DNA from: Cupriavidus sp. YR651
GTDB taxonomy: Bacteria > Pseudomonadota > Gammaproteobacteria > Burkholderiales > Burkholderiaceae
DNA length: 64,000 nt
Assembly: GCF_900101625.1 (NCBI RefSeq)
Contig: NZ_FMYZ01000013.1
Span: forward strand, 62,001-126,000
Reading direction: 5' to 3'
In this document: in pieces, positions 41,223 through 50,782 of the stretch
Numbering within the stretch: the first letter of the stretch is position 1
Layout of the letters: the number at the start of each line of letters is the position of its first letter
The notes under the pieces: model-generated
Databases searched by the model: none
The model's input: only the letters and a program-made list of their open reading frames with translations
Told to the model about the DNA's origin: nothing
Position numbers and translations under genes: made by a program

Positions 41223-41954
41223 TCATGTTGGTGCATCGGCGGCATCGGCAGTATCCAGTTCGTCGTCGGTTGCTCGCTTGGGTCTCCCCTTTGGCAACGG
41301 CTGGATACGACGCGTGGCATGACGCTCGAGTTGCGTGAGGAAGGCCGCATCGCCCAGGGGCCAGCCACTGTGGGCATGTTTGCGCAGCATTGCCAGGGTC
41401 TTGCCGGAGAGTCCCTCGGCGGTCAACGCGCGGTAGTTGGACTGGCGCTCGAACGGCGTATTGCCCAGATCCCAGTACGCGGAGTGGTCGCTTACAAGCG
41501 GGCTGGCTTCGATACCGGCGTGATGCCGATAGCTGCTCCAACGGTCGGCCTCCGGCGTCATCACATCGCCAGCCCGCATCGCGTTGCCTTCGACATAGAG
41601 CAGGGCCGGCAGCATCCAGGCCTCTGGTTCGAAGACCGCGGAGCGGAAACGGCCCTCCCACAGGGTGCCGGTGCGGTTGGCCACGCGATTGAAGTGCCGC
41701 GCATAGCGGCGGCCCACCGCCTGCATGGCCAGGCTCAGGGAATCCGGAGTCTTGGGTGTGGCAACCAGATGGATGTGGTTCGGACGCAGTGCGTAGGCGT
41801 GGACGGCGAGCTCATGCTCGCGCGCCGCCATCCGCAGGCAATCGAGGTAGTGCAGATAGTCCTCGGCGCCGAGAAAAACGGGCTGGCGATTGTTGCCGCG
41901 CTGCAACACCAATGCCGGCAGGCCGGCGGGAGAGAAACGGGGAAGACGAGCCAT
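41223..41954 (-). CDS. REP-associated tyrosine transposase-like (IS200/IS605 Y1, RAYT)
   Basis: 243 aa. The HUH-type Y1 domain is recognised by 'LVLQRGNNRQPVFLGAEDYLHYLDCL' (in fragments), the metal-binding 'RPNHIHLVATPKTPDSLSLAMQ' with HIH, and 'VGRRYARHFNR...GTLWEGRFRS', where the residues after it carry the catalytic helix. The family moves or trims palindromic REP repeats using a 5'-phosphotyrosine. The C-terminal tail is Arg/Lys-rich then acidic. The ATG at 41954 is chosen over one 10 codons upstream. Flanked by repeat copies in inverted orientation. No accessory tnpB is present. Confidence 0.88.
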   Translation of the reverse strand: MARLPRFSPAGLPALVLQRGNNRQPVFLGAEDYLHYLDCLRMAAREHELAVHAYALRPNHIHLVATPKTPDSLSLAMQAVGRRYARHFNRVANRTGTLWEGRFRSAVFEPEAWMLPALLYVEGNAMRAGDVMTPEADRWSSYRHHAGIEASPLVSDHSAYWDLGNTPFERQSNYRALTAEGLSGKTLAMLRKHAHSGWPLGDAAFLTQLERHATRRIQPLPKGRPKRATDDELDTADAADAPT

Positions 41955-41989
41955 GGGGCATCCATGCTTAGGCGATGCCCGCATGATAT

Positions 41990-42022
41990 CGGATCCGATC
42001 GCGGATCCGTCCCCATTTAATT
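41990..42022. repeat. Palindrome plus inverted boundary repeat upstream of the transposase
   Basis: CGGATCCG-ATCG-CGGATCCG (41990-42009) can form a hairpin. It runs directly into GTCCCCATTTAATT (42009-42022), the inverted counterpart of the repeats at 41136 and 41185. This is like the REP-palindrome context of RAYT genes. Confidence 0.6.
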
Positions 42023-42044
42023 TGCCACAGCGGGACGGATCGGA

Positions 42045-43181
42045 TCAGTTGCTTTCGCTGACGGCAAAGATCCGGCGGTGCTCGCGAATCGCGTAACGAT
42101 CGGTCATGCCGGCAATGTAGTGGGCAATCAGGCGCGGCTGATCGCCGCCATGGCTGGCCTGGTACTGGGGCGGCAGCAGGCGGGAATCCTGCATGAACGC
42201 ACTGAACAGGTCCGACACGATCCGCTGCGCCTTGGCCGACATCCGCATCACAAGGTAGTGCCGGTAGAGGTGCCGGAACAGGAAACGCTTCAGGGCAGCG
42301 GCTTCCTCATGGATCTTGGGGCTGAACGCCACCAACGGGCCCGCGGCGCGCACGGCGTCGATCGTCTTGGGGCTGGCTGCGGCGATATTGCGCCCGGTCG
42401 TCTCGATCAGATCCACGATCAGCGTGTTGATCATGCGTCGGACCGTTTCATTGATGGCGCGGCGGCCGTTGATGCCGGGAAACGCGGCCGTGACCTCGGC
42501 ACGGTGGCGCCCCCACATCGGCACTTCGTCCAACTGCTCCAGCGTCAGCAAACCCGAGCGCAGGCCATCGTCGATATCGTGATTGTTGTAGGCGATCTCA
42601 TCGGCCAGATTGGCCAGTTGGGCCTCCAGCGACGGCTGCGCGCCCTCCAGGAAGCGGCGACCCAACTCGCCAAGCGCTGCCGCATTGACGCGCGAGCAAT
42701 GCTTGAGAATGCCTTCGCGCGTCTCGAACGTGAGGTTCAGCCCATTGAAGCCGCCGTAGCGCTCCTCCAGTTCGTCCACGACCAGCAGGCTCTGCAGGTT
42801 GTGCTCGAACCCACCGTGGTTCTTCATGCAGGTGTTGAGCGCGTCCTGGCCGGCATGGCCGAACGGCGTGTGGCCAAGGTCGTGCGCCAGCGAAATCGCC
42901 TCGACGAGATCCTCGTTCAGACGCAAGTTGCGGGCGATCGACCGCGCGATCTGCGCGACTTCCAGGCTGTGGGTCAGTCGCGTGCGAAACAGATCGCCCT
43001 CATGGTTCACAAAGACCTGGGTCTTGTACTCCAGCCGGCGGAACGCGGTGCTGTGGATTACCCGGTCGCGGTCACGCTGGAATTCGCTGCGCGACGACGA
43101 TGCCGGTTCAGCATGCACCCGTCCGCGCGTGTGCGCGGAGCGGGCAGCATAGGGGGCGAGATGGGATTCGAGGTCGGTCAT
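42045..43181 (-). CDS. dgt: Deoxyguanosinetriphosphate triphosphohydrolase-like protein
   Basis: 378 aa HD-domain enzyme. The metal site is formed by '[15 protein letters not shown]' (H), '[13 protein letters not shown]' (HD) and '[13 protein letters not shown]' (D). '[18 protein letters not shown]' is the dNTPase signature. It removes triphosphate from dGTP or related dNTPs, and belongs to the shorter dGTPase subtype. The gene lies 47 bp after aroB and its stop is close to the RAYT-associated palindrome. Confidence 0.93.
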   Translation of the reverse strand: MTDLESHLAPYAARSAHTRGRVHAEPASSSRSEFQRDRDRVIHSTAFRRLEYKTQVFVNHEGDLFRTRLTHSLEVAQIARSIARNLRLNEDLVEAISLAHDLGHTPFGHAGQDALNTCMKNHGGFEHNLQSLLVVDELEERYGGFNGLNLTFETREGILKHCSRVNAAALGELGRRFLEGAQPSLEAQLANLADEIAYNNHDIDDGLRSGLLTLEQLDEVPMWGRHRAEVTAAFPGINGRRAINETVRRMINTLIVDLIETTGRNIAAASPKTIDAVRAAGPLVAFSPKIHEEAAALKRFLFRHLYRHYLVMRMSAKAQRIVSDLFSAFMQDSRLLPPQYQASHGGDQPRLIAHYIAGMTDRYAIREHRRIFAVSESN

Positions 43182-43228
43182 GCGGCAATCCGTTGGCTGG
43201 GTCGGGGTTGCAAGGCATAACCGATCGG

Positions 43229-44335
43229 TCAGGCGACCGGTGCCTCGGTTGGGGGTTTCAGTACCGCATGGCGCAGTGTTTCGCGCAGATCCGGATCCGG
43301 TACGGTGGTAATGAAGGCTTCGCCAAGCTTTTTCAGCAGGATGAACTTGATGCTACCTGCTTCCGCCTTCTTGTCCACTTTCATCAGTTCGATGTAGCGG
43401 TCGGTGCCGAGTTCCGGCGCCACCACGGGCAGCATGGCCGCCTGCGTCAGCTGGCGAATGCGCGCCCGGGTTTCGGTATCGATGAAGCCCAGGCGATGCG
43501 ACAGATCCGCCGCCATCACCATGCCGCAGCCCACGGCCTCACCGTGCAGCCATTCACCATAGCCCATGCCGGCTTCAATGGCATGGCCGAAGGTGTGGCC
43601 AAAGTTCAGGATCGCGCGCAGACCGCCTTCGCGCTCATCCTGCGCCACCACGGCGGCCTTGATCTCGCACGAGCGCTGCACGGCTTGCGCCATCAGCTCG
43701 GGATCGCAGGCGTTCAATGCGTCGATGTTCTGCTCGATCCAGCCGAAGTATGCGGCGTCGGCAATGGCACCGTGCTTGATGACTTCCGCCAGGCCCGCGG
43801 CCAGTTCCCGCGGCGGCAGCGTACGCAGCGTATCGATATCGGCGATCACCGCATTGGGCTGGTGAAACGCGCCAATCATGTTCTTGCCGAGCGGGTGGTT
43901 GATGCCCGTCTTGCCGCCGACCGAGGAGTCCACCTGCGACAGCAGCGTGGTCGGCATCTGCACGAACGGTACGCCGCGCATGTAACAGGCGGCTGCAAAG
44001 CCGGTCATGTCACCCACCACGCCGCCGCCCAGCGCGATCAGCGTGGTCTTGCGATCGGCGCCTGCACGCAACAGCGCGTCGAAAATCAGGTTCAGCGTCT
44101 CCCACTGCTTGAAACGCTCGCCATCGGGCAACGTCACCACGCGCACGGTCTTGCCGAGGCTGGCCAGCACGGCTTCCACGCGGGCCGCGTACAGCGGGCC
44201 CACGGTTTCATTGGTGACGATGACGGCGTGCTGACCGCGCACGTGCGGCTGCAGCAGCTCGGCGCGGTCCAGCAGGCCGCCGCCGATATGGATCGGGTAG
44301 CTTCGCGCCCCGAGATCGACTTCCAGCGTGATCAT
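43229..44335 (-). CDS. aroB: 3-dehydroquinate synthase
   Basis: 368 aa. NAD- and zinc-dependent ring closure of DAHP in the shikimate pathway. Motifs are '[13 protein letters not shown]', '[22 protein letters not shown]', '[23 protein letters not shown]' (each in part) and the zinc ligands in '[12 protein letters not shown]' and 'HGEAVGCGM'. Overlaps the aroK stop by 4 bp. Confidence 0.97.
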   Translation of the reverse strand: MITLEVDLGARSYPIHIGGGLLDRAELLQPHVRGQHAVIVTNETVGPLYAARVEAVLASLGKTVRVVTLPDGERFKQWETLNLIFDALLRAGADRKTTLIALGGGVVGDMTGFAAACYMRGVPFVQMPTTLLSQVDSSVGGKTGINHPLGKNMIGAFHQPNAVIADIDTLRTLPPRELAAGLAEVIKHGAIADAAYFGWIEQNIDALNACDPELMAQAVQRSCEIKAAVVAQDEREGGLRAILNFGHTFGHAIEAGMGYGEWLHGEAVGCGMVMAADLSHRLGFIDTETRARIRQLTQAAMLPVVAPELGTDRYIELMKVDKKAEAGSIKFILLKKLGEAFITTVPDPDLRETLRHAVLKPPTEAPVA

Positions 44336-44994
44336 GAGTGGGTGTCCTGCGCCGGCTGCTCCGCCCCCGCCGCGTCCCGCGTGTCCGCCGTCACCCCCGC
44401 AGCGCCGGTCACCCCAGTCGCATCGGTTGCCTCGGCAGTCTCCGGGGTACTTTCGGCGGGCGGAAACACAAAGCCGGCCATTTCGAGTTGCATAAGAACC
44501 ATATTAGCAAGCTGTGCCACGGACGGCTTGCCGGTTTCGATGATGAAGTCCGCGACTTCCCGATAAAGCGGGTCGCGCTGGGCGTACAGCGCTTCAAGGC
44601 GGCCCTTGGGGTCCTCGGTCTGCAGCAGCGGTCGATTCCGGTCGTGCCGGGTACGCAGCCACAGATCATGCGGACTGGCGCGCAAATAGACGACGGTGCC
44701 GTTCTCGCGCAGCGCGGCCCGATTCTCCTCGCGCAGCACAGCGCCACCGCCAGTGGCCAGCACGATGCCGCTGCGCGACGCCAGTTCGGCAATCACCTGC
44801 GCCTCGCGCTCCCGGAAGCCGGCCTCGCCTTCATGCTCGAAAATAATAGGAATACGCACGCCGCAACGCGCTTCGAGCTCGTGATCCGAGTCGAAGAACG
44901 GATAGTTGAGGCGCCTGGCCACGGTGCGTCCGACTGTGGTCTTGCCGGCGCCCATCAGGCCAACGAAGAAAAGATTCGGGCGAGAGGCTGTCAC
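44332..44994 (-). CDS. aroK: Shikimate kinase with C-terminal extension
   Basis: About 220 aa if started at the GTG at 44994 ([20 protein letters not shown]), which matches the family N-terminus; two ATG codons 24 and 31 codons upstream give longer products and no start has a clear ribosome site. The kinase core has Walker A '[12 protein letters not shown]', '[13 protein letters not shown]', '[11 protein letters not shown]' and the LID '[13 protein letters not shown]'. Residues after about 178 form a T/A/E/D-rich tail of some 40 residues not found in E. coli AroK. It phosphorylates shikimate, two steps after AroB. Confidence 0.93.
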   Translation of the reverse strand: MTASRPNLFFVGLMGAGKTTVGRTVARRLNYPFFDSDHELEARCGVRIPIIFEHEGEAGFREREAQVIAELASRSGIVLATGGGAVLREENRAALRENGTVVYLRASPHDLWLRTRHDRNRPLLQTEDPKGRLEALYAQRDPLYREVADFIIETGKPSVAQLANMVLMQLEMAGFVFPPAESTPETAEATDATGVTGAAGVTADTRDAAGAEQPAQDTHS

Positions 44995-45159
44995 TGGACT
45001 GTCGAGGTGGTGCGGGGTAGAGCGAGGTGCGCCGGCTTGCCGGCCCAGCCCTTGGAGGCATCGCATTATCGCCCGGGTCGGCAACATTGCGAAGAAGTGA
45101 TGCTAAGTCATCACGCGGGATCGCAGTCACCCAGCCATGGCTGCCTGTCGATGCCGCCA

Positions 45160-45193
45160 ATGAAAAAGGCCGCGTCGGATTGCGACGCGGCCT
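45160..45193 (-). terminator. Intrinsic terminator of the pilMNOPQ operon
   Basis: An 11-bp stem AGGCCGCGTCG/CGACGCGGCCT with a 5-nt loop is followed on the minus strand by TTTTT, about 44 nt past the pilQ stop. Confidence 0.9.
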
Positions 45194-45236
45194 GCCAGTC
45201 TACTGCATCCGGGCTCTCTGCTGCACCCGGTTGGCG

Positions 45237-47375
45237 TTATTTCAGCGACACATTGTCGTTGAGGATACGCGGCGTCAGGAACACCAGCAGCTCGGTCCGG
45301 TTGTTGATCTTGGCGTTGTTCTTGAACAGGTAGCCGATGATCGGGAGATCGCCCAGGAACGGAACCTTGTTGTAGTTGTTGCTTTCTTCCTGACCGTAGA
45401 TACCGCCGATCACCACGGTGCCGCCGTTCTCGACCAGCACCTGCGTCTGCACGTGCTTGGTGTCGATGGCGAAGCCGGCGGTGGTCTGGATACCCACGCT
45501 GTCCTTGTTCACATCGACATCCAGCAGCACATTGCCTTCCGGCGTGATCTGCGGCGTGACCTCGAGCTTCAGGTTGGCCTTGCGGAACTGGATCGACGTT
45601 GCACCGCTCGATGTAGCCGACTGGTACGGCAGCTCCGTACCCTGCTCGATCAGCGCCTTGATGTTGTTGGCGGTGACCACACGCGGGCTGGAGATGATCT
45701 TGCCCTTGCCATCGGCTTCCAGGGCCGACAGCTCCAGCGCCAGGAACCGACCTGCCCCGGCATTGAAGATGCTGAAGGCCACCGACGCGGGGTTCGTGCC
45801 GTTGATCGCCGCCGCGGGCAGGCTCAGGGCCGGACCGTTATCCCACTTGGCGTCCTGCGTGATCGGGCTCACCACGTTGGTGTAGGTGTTGCCGTACCCG
45901 GCGCCCGAGCGCTGCGATGCAAAGCCCAGCTTCACGCCCAGGTTGCGGCTGAAGGTGTCGCTCGCCTCGACAATACGGGCCTCGATGATCACCTGACGCA
46001 CCGGGATGTCGATCTTCTGGAGGAAGATCTGCACTTCTTCCAGCTTGCTGGCGACGTCCGACACGAACAGCTGGTTGGTGCGGGGGTCCGCCGTCAGCGA
46101 GCCACGCTTGGACAGCATCCGGGTCGCGCCCATCGTCCCGCCAGCGCCGCCGACCGGAGCCGCCGCAGCGCTACCGCCCGCGCCACCGCCCGTGGTCGCC
46201 TGGCCCAGCAGCATCCGGCGGACGTCATCGGCACGCTGGTAGTTCAGCTGGTACACCTGGCTGCGAATCGGCTCGAGCTCGGTGATCTGCTGCTGCGCTT
46301 CCAGCTCGAGCTTTTCCTTGGTTGCCAGTTCAGCCTTGGGAGCCACCCACAGCACGTTGCCGTTGCGACGCGACGCCAGGCCCTTCGAGTCCATCACGAT
46401 CTGCAGCGCCTGATCCCAGGGCACATCCTTCAGCCGCAGTGTCAGGTTGCCCTGCACCGTGTCGCTGGTGATGATGTTCAGGTTCGTGAAGTCGGCGAAC
46501 ACCTGGAGCAGCGACCGGATGTCGATGTTCTGGAAGTTCAGCGACAGGCGCTCACCGCGGTAACCCTGGCCAGCGATCAGCTTGTTCGGGTCGTCCTTGA
46601 CCTGACGCACCTCCACCACGAACTGGTTGTCCGTCTGGTAGGAGCTGTATTCCCAGTTGCCGCGCGGCTCGATCGTCAGGCGTGCGCTGCCGTTGGCGTC
46701 GGTAGCACGCATGCCCTGGATCGGCGTGCCGAAGTCCGTCACGTCGAAGCGGCGGCGCAGATCCGCCGGCAGCGTCGTACCCATGAAGTCGACGACGAGG
46801 TTCTGGCCTTGCTGCGCGATGTTGATGCCCGAATCGCGCGACGACAGGTCCACAACCACGCGGCCGGCGCCATCGGTGCCACGACGGAAGTCGATATTGC
46901 GCACCGACGGACGGTTGGCCGCCGCCGCCGGGGCCGGGCTGGCCGCGAACGTCGGCGCTGCCGTCATGGCGGCCTGCGATACGTTGTCGATCAGCACCAC
47001 GAACTGCGTGCCCCGCACTTCCGTACGATATGTTGCGCTGCGGCTCAGGTTCAGCACCACGCGGGTGCGGTCCCCGATCTGCATGACGTTGGCGCTCTTG
47101 AGCAGCTTGCCGGAGTAGTCATACTGCGCGCGCCCGGCGGCAAAACCCGTGTCGAAGAAGTCGATCGCGATCTTCGCCGGGTTCTGCGTGGTGAAGTCCG
47201 CAGGCTTCTGCGCCAATGGGCCCTGCAGGTCGACCGTGAAGACGGTCTGCTCGCCGACTACATTGGCGTCCACCTGTTTGAGCTGGTTAGTCTGTGCGAG
47301 TGCGGCCGGAGAGGCCAGCACGAATGCCATCGCTGCCGCGCCCGCAAGCGCCCGGTACCAACGTGCCGTGATCAT
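45237..47375 (-). CDS. pilQ: Type IV pilus secretin PilQ
   Basis: 712 aa. Signal peptide (about 1-28, ending AALAQ), then AMIN domains that bind peptidoglycan (about 35-240), an N0 domain ('ISLNFQNIDIRSLLQVFADFTNLNI', in fragments), an N1 domain, a Gly/Ala-rich variable loop near 400, and the C-terminal secretin domain ('RQVIIEARIVEASDTFSRNLGVK', 'LALELSALEADGKGKIISSPRVVTANN', 'VPFLGDLPIIGYLF', all quoted in part). It forms the outer-membrane gate for pili. Overlaps pilP by 4 bp. Confidence 0.96.
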   Translation of the reverse strand: MITARWYRALAGAAAMAFVLASPAALAQTNQLKQVDANVVGEQTVFTVDLQGPLAQKPADFTTQNPAKIAIDFFDTGFAAGRAQYDYSGKLLKSANVMQIGDRTRVVLNLSRSATYRTEVRGTQFVVLIDNVSQAAMTAAPTFAASPAPAAAANRPSVRNIDFRRGTDGAGRVVVDLSSRDSGINIAQQGQNLVVDFMGTTLPADLRRRFDVTDFGTPIQGMRATDANGSARLTIEPRGNWEYSSYQTDNQFVVEVRQVKDDPNKLIAGQGYRGERLSLNFQNIDIRSLLQVFADFTNLNIITSDTVQGNLTLRLKDVPWDQALQIVMDSKGLASRRNGNVLWVAPKAELATKEKLELEAQQQITELEPIRSQVYQLNYQRADDVRRMLLGQATTGGGAGGSAAAAPVGGAGGTMGATRMLSKRGSLTADPRTNQLFVSDVASKLEEVQIFLQKIDIPVRQVIIEARIVEASDTFSRNLGVKLGFASQRSGAGYGNTYTNVVSPITQDAKWDNGPALSLPAAAINGTNPASVAFSIFNAGAGRFLALELSALEADGKGKIISSPRVVTANNIKALIEQGTELPYQSATSSGATSIQFRKANLKLEVTPQITPEGNVLLDVDVNKDSVGIQTTAGFAIDTKHVQTQVLVENGGTVVIGGIYGQEESNNYNKVPFLGDLPIIGYLFKNNAKINNRTELLVFLTPRILNDNVSLK

Positions 47376-47911
47376 GCGGATGCCTCCAGCTTCAGGCTGG
47401 TCATTTTCTCTTTCCAATCTGAGACCCCTTCCCGAACCAATTCGCGCAACACGATCTCTTGATCGCTAATGCGGACCACCCGGCCATAGCTCTGGCCGAG
47501 ATACTGACCCACCTTGACGTGATGGATCTTGTTATCTACGCGTACGACACCGTAGGTCTCGCCGTTTTTCTTCAGCATGCCGAGCATCTTGAAGTTCTCC
47601 AGCGGGAAATCCTCAAGCGGCTCGTGTCGCCGTCCGGCCTCCGGCGACTCAGACAACGCCTTGTTCAGTTCGCCGATCTTGGTCTGCGCGAACGGCTCCG
47701 GCGAAGTACGACCCCCGTACTCGCGCGGCACATAAGGTTTGACCTCCGGCAGCGGATCCGGCGGCGGCGACTTGGCCGTTCGCGTCTGGTTCATCCATTG
47801 CTGCAGGCTTTCGTCCTCGCTGGGGCCACAACCGGCCAGCGCCGTGACAGCCAGCGCGGCTGCCGCCAGCGTATGCAGGGCGATCCGGGGGCGTCGGGTC
47901 AGGCGGCTCAT
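47372..47911 (-). CDS. pilP: Type IV pilus assembly lipoprotein PilP
   Basis: 179 aa. Lipoprotein signal with acylated C28 (TALAGCG), a Pro-rich disordered segment to about 75, then the beta-sandwich domain 'LENFKMLGMLKKNGETYGVV', 'KVGQYLGQSYGRVVRI', 'IVLRELV'. It links the PilMNO inner-membrane platform to PilQ. Overlaps pilO by 4 bp. Confidence 0.95.
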   Translation of the reverse strand: MSRLTRRPRIALHTLAAAALAVTALAGCGPSEDESLQQWMNQTRTAKSPPPDPLPEVKPYVPREYGGRTSPEPFAQTKIGELNKALSESPEAGRRHEPLEDFPLENFKMLGMLKKNGETYGVVRVDNKIHHVKVGQYLGQSYGRVVRISDQEIVLRELVREGVSDWKEKMTSLKLEASA

Positions 47912-48582
47912 TTGGCACCTCCCTTGGCCTTCTTGGCGGCGGCATCTGCCGCTGCGCGGCGCTGCGCGGCCTGCTCTTCCGGATCCAGGGCCCGGTAGGC
48001 CATGGCGACCCCTTCCATCGACAGCGTGCCGTCCTTGGCGACTGACATGTTCAGGTTGCGCATCGAAACGATCCGGGAGAGCGCCGCCACGTCGGCGTTG
48101 AACAACGCAACGTCGTGATAGCGGCCGGTGACCTTGAGGTTGACCGGGATTTCGGCAAAGTAGGCCTTGACCGTGGCGGCTTGCGGCTTGAACAGTTCGA
48201 ACTGCAGGCCGCGCGCCACGCCGGCGTGGTTCACGTCGGCCAGCAGTGCGTCCATCTCGGTGCTGTTCGGCAACTGGCGCTCGGCCAGTGCCACGCGCTT
48301 CTCGACCTCCACCTTCTGCGCACGCAGTGCATCCAGGTTGGCGATCTGCGCCACCTTGGTCTTGTACTGCTGCTTCAGCGTTTCATGCTCGGCATGCCTG
48401 CGGTCGAGTTCGTTGCTCTTGTCGCTCCAGTAGAACTGCCAGCCGAGCACCAGCACGATTACCGCAGCCAGCACCGAGAACAGCAAGCGTGGGACGGTCG
48501 GCCAGGTTTCCGGCTCGTTCAGGTTCAGGCCTCGGAACTGCGCGGTCAGGTCCTGCAGGGAGATATCGGAATTGAGCGCCAT
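47908..48582 (-). CDS. pilO: Type IV pilus assembly protein PilO
   Basis: 224 aa. One membrane segment near 30-48, a coiled coil at about 55-105 ('DRRHAEHETLKQQY', 'NLDALRAQKVEVEKRVALAE'), then a ferredoxin-like domain ('GVARGLQFELFKP', 'FAEIPVNLKVTGRYHDVALF'). The C-terminal tail is Ala/Lys-rich. Pairs with PilN. It begins 2 bp after the pilN stop. Confidence 0.95.
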   Translation of the reverse strand: MALNSDISLQDLTAQFRGLNLNEPETWPTVPRLLFSVLAAVIVLVLGWQFYWSDKSNELDRRHAEHETLKQQYKTKVAQIANLDALRAQKVEVEKRVALAERQLPNSTEMDALLADVNHAGVARGLQFELFKPQAATVKAYFAEIPVNLKVTGRYHDVALFNADVAALSRIVSMRNLNMSVAKDGTLSMEGVAMAYRALDPEEQAAQRRAAADAAAKKAKGGAK

Positions 48583-48584
48583 GA

Positions 48585-49229
48585 TCAGACCTTTCCGCCT
48601 GCGGGGTTGGCCGCGGCATCGGAGGCGCCCTTCTTCTTGTCGCCCGGCACTTCCGGCGCGCGATAGGCAAAGCGCATTGAGAAATCGAACAGCCGGCGTT
48701 GCTCACGCAGGTTGTTGGTCATGGTCACGGCCTTGGACTCCACCAGCTCGGCCCGGTCCAGCCATGCAACCTGACTGACGTTGCGCAGCAGCTCGGACAC
48801 GCGTTCGTTGGACTGGGCCACGCCGGCCATGACAAAGGTGTCGCCGGCTTGCTTCAGGCTGGTCAGGTACACGCCTTCCGGCACCTGGCGCACCAGTTCC
48901 TCAAGCAACTGCACGGGCAGGTTGCGCTCCGCCTGCAGGCTTTCGATGGCCTTCTGACGATCCAGGAGTGCCTCGATGTCCTTCTTGAGGGTGTTGACCT
49001 CCTTGATCTGGCCATCCATCTTGGTGTTGGCCGCGGTCAGCACCTGATTGCGCGCGTTCACCGCGTCAATCTGGGAGTCGATATAGAAACCGCCGATCAG
49101 GACGATCAGCGCACCTGCGCCCGCCGCCCCGCCCAGCATGGTGTAGACCTTCTTGCGCCGGGCTGCCTTGCGCGCCTCGTGATACGGCAGCAGGTTAACC
49201 GACGGGATGGTATTCGTCGTCGTGGACAT
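48585..49229 (-). CDS. pilN: Type IV pilus assembly protein PilN
   Basis: 214 aa. A short cytoplasmic N-terminus holds 'IPSVNLLPYHEARKAARRKK', including the NLLPYR-type motif that inserts into PilM. One membrane helix follows (about 30-48), then a coiled coil and a ferredoxin-like domain ('VPEGVYLTSLKQAGDTFVMAGVAQSNERVSELLRN', in part). Its Ala/Gly/Lys-rich end resembles that of PilO. 18 bp follow pilM. Confidence 0.95.
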   Translation of the reverse strand: MSTTTNTIPSVNLLPYHEARKAARRKKVYTMLGGAAGAGALIVLIGGFYIDSQIDAVNARNQVLTAANTKMDGQIKEVNTLKKDIEALLDRQKAIESLQAERNLPVQLLEELVRQVPEGVYLTSLKQAGDTFVMAGVAQSNERVSELLRNVSQVAWLDRAELVESKAVTMTNNLREQRRLFDFSMRFAYRAPEVPGDKKKGASDAAANPAGGKV

Positions 49230-49247
49230 GCTTCTCCCCCCGGTGGG

Positions 49248-50333
49248 TTATTGCAGCCCGCGCAATGCCAGTCCCGCACTGACGATGTAGGCAGGCAGGT
49301 CGCGCTGGAGATAGCGCTCGTTGACCTTGCCCGCGGTCATCATGTTGGCGAAAGGATTGGCCAGCGTGGTGGTGATCTGCGTCTGCTGCTGAATGGCGGC
49401 CTGTACCCCGAGCAGCGAGGCATGCCCGCCAGAGAGCAGGATCTCGTCGACGCGGCCGAGGCTGGAGCTGGAGACGAAGTTGCCGATGGCACCTTGCACC
49501 TCCATGGCCAGCGCTTCCAGCGACGGCTTGAGCAGTTGCGCACGCCACGCTTCAGGCAGCGTGTTCTTGCGCTTCTTGATCTCCGCCTTCAGCGCGTCGA
49601 GCGTGAACATGCGCGCGGCACTCTGCGTGAGCTGGTCGCCGTAGCTGTTCAGCGGCTGCTCGTACAGTTCCTTCCAACCCTGATAGAAGATGGCCTTGGA
49701 CCGGCTGCCACCAAGGTGGACGACAGCCACTACCGGGAGGTCCTTGGCGTCGGTCTCGGTGAGGCCGGCAGGCACGCCGAGCATCTGCACGACCGAGCGC
49801 TGCACGGCGTACTCCTCGACATCCATCACCTGCGGCTTGAGACCGGCCATTTCGGCGGCAGTCACCCGCTCCTGCACGCGGTCGCTGTTTGCAGCGGTGA
49901 CGCGCACGCCGATGCCGCCTTCGGTTTCGTTGGGTCCGATGACCGCGAAATCGAAGTTGACCGCCTGCGAAGGCGGATAGAGGCGGTGGGCCTCCGACTC
50001 GACCTGGGAATAGAGTTCGTCTTCGGACAGGTTGTCCGGCAGACTGACCGTCTGGGATTCGGTCAGCATGGACGGCACCCCGAGGACGACGTCCTTGGTG
50101 CGGATGCCCGCCTTGCCGAGCGCGCGCTTGAGCGCGATACCCACGGCTTCGATGTTGACGACGTTGCCATCGGCAACGGCGTTACGATCCAGCAGTTCGC
50201 TGGCGCATTTCTCCAGACGAAAGTCGTGTTTGCCCGCCCCAACGGACAGTTCCACGACCTTGACGCTGGACGACCCAATATCTACGCCGACCGTAGTCCG
50301 GCGCAGAAGACCCGACAAGATGCCCCGTCGCAA
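49248..50333 (-). CDS. pilM: Type IV pilus inner-membrane platform ATPase-fold protein PilM
   Basis: 361 aa from the TTG at 50333, the start best supported by AGGGG 6-8 nt upstream; a GTG ten codons earlier (50363) is the alternative. Actin/FtsA-like fold: 'TTVGVDIGSSSVKVVELS', 'VVAVVHLGGSRSKAIFYQG', 'DEILLSGGHASLLGVQAAI'. Cytoplasmic, binds the PilN tail. First gene of pilMNOPQ, divergent from mrcA. Confidence 0.92.
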   Translation of the reverse strand: MRRGILSGLLRRTTVGVDIGSSSVKVVELSVGAGKHDFRLEKCASELLDRNAVADGNVVNIEAVGIALKRALGKAGIRTKDVVLGVPSMLTESQTVSLPDNLSEDELYSQVESEAHRLYPPSQAVNFDFAVIGPNETEGGIGVRVTAANSDRVQERVTAAEMAGLKPQVMDVEEYAVQRSVVQMLGVPAGLTETDAKDLPVVAVVHLGGSRSKAIFYQGWKELYEQPLNSYGDQLTQSAARMFTLDALKAEIKKRKNTLPEAWRAQLLKPSLEALAMEVQGAIGNFVSSSSLGRVDEILLSGGHASLLGVQAAIQQQTQITTTLANPFANMMTAGKVNERYLQRDLPAYIVSAGLALRGLQ

Positions 50334-50363
50334 GGTGACCCCCTGACATTTGAACTCGCCCAC

Positions 50364-50748
50364 GGCATGACTGCTCTAATGGTGCGAGCCAGTTTCTTGG
50401 ATGAAACGTTTGCTCTTTTATGTTCGTGGATTCTCACAAAAACCAGAGGCGCTGGCAATGTGCCGGTTTGACCACGCTTTCTTTTTCAGAGTGGCCATGC
50501 GAAAGCGTTGTCAAAATCCGACGGTCGGCAAAACCCTCGTTGCCAGGCGTCGCACCATCCCTACTTCTGCCGCCCCACCCCGTCTGACGATCCCGCCCCA
50601 CCCTCATGCACTCGCGATGACCCGCCAGGCCGCGCCGCGCCTCAGACCTTCGTGACGTTACATGCTGATCTCAGCGCCATTACATCTTGTAACAGCGGGA
50701 TAGCGCCTTTTGCGGCACCGCGCACCGAGAAGGCCCCATCCCCGACGA
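50364..50748. promoter_or_regulatory. Divergent pilM-mrcA control region
   Basis: No gene is seen. The region holds TTACA-TCT-TGTAA (50680-50692), a perfect dyad, and a further GTTACA (50657-50662) in the same sense as its left arm, so three TTACA/TGTAA half sites lie within 37 bp. They could be a regulator site for mrcA or pilM. No strong -35/-10 pair for pilM was found. Confidence 0.35.
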
Positions 50749-50754
50749 TATAAT
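50749..50754 (+). promoter_or_regulatory. Candidate -10 element of mrcA
   Basis: A perfect TATAAT, 28 nt before the mrcA ATG. The -35 region at 17 bp (CGAGAA) is poor, so activation by a factor bound upstream is possible. Confidence 0.45.
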
Positions 50755-50782
50755 CCGGGCACTCTGAACAGGTAAACCCCTT

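Noticed and set aside
45027-47462. Open frame of 811 codons opposite pilQ
   Set aside because: Antisense shadow of pilQ that also crosses its terminator.
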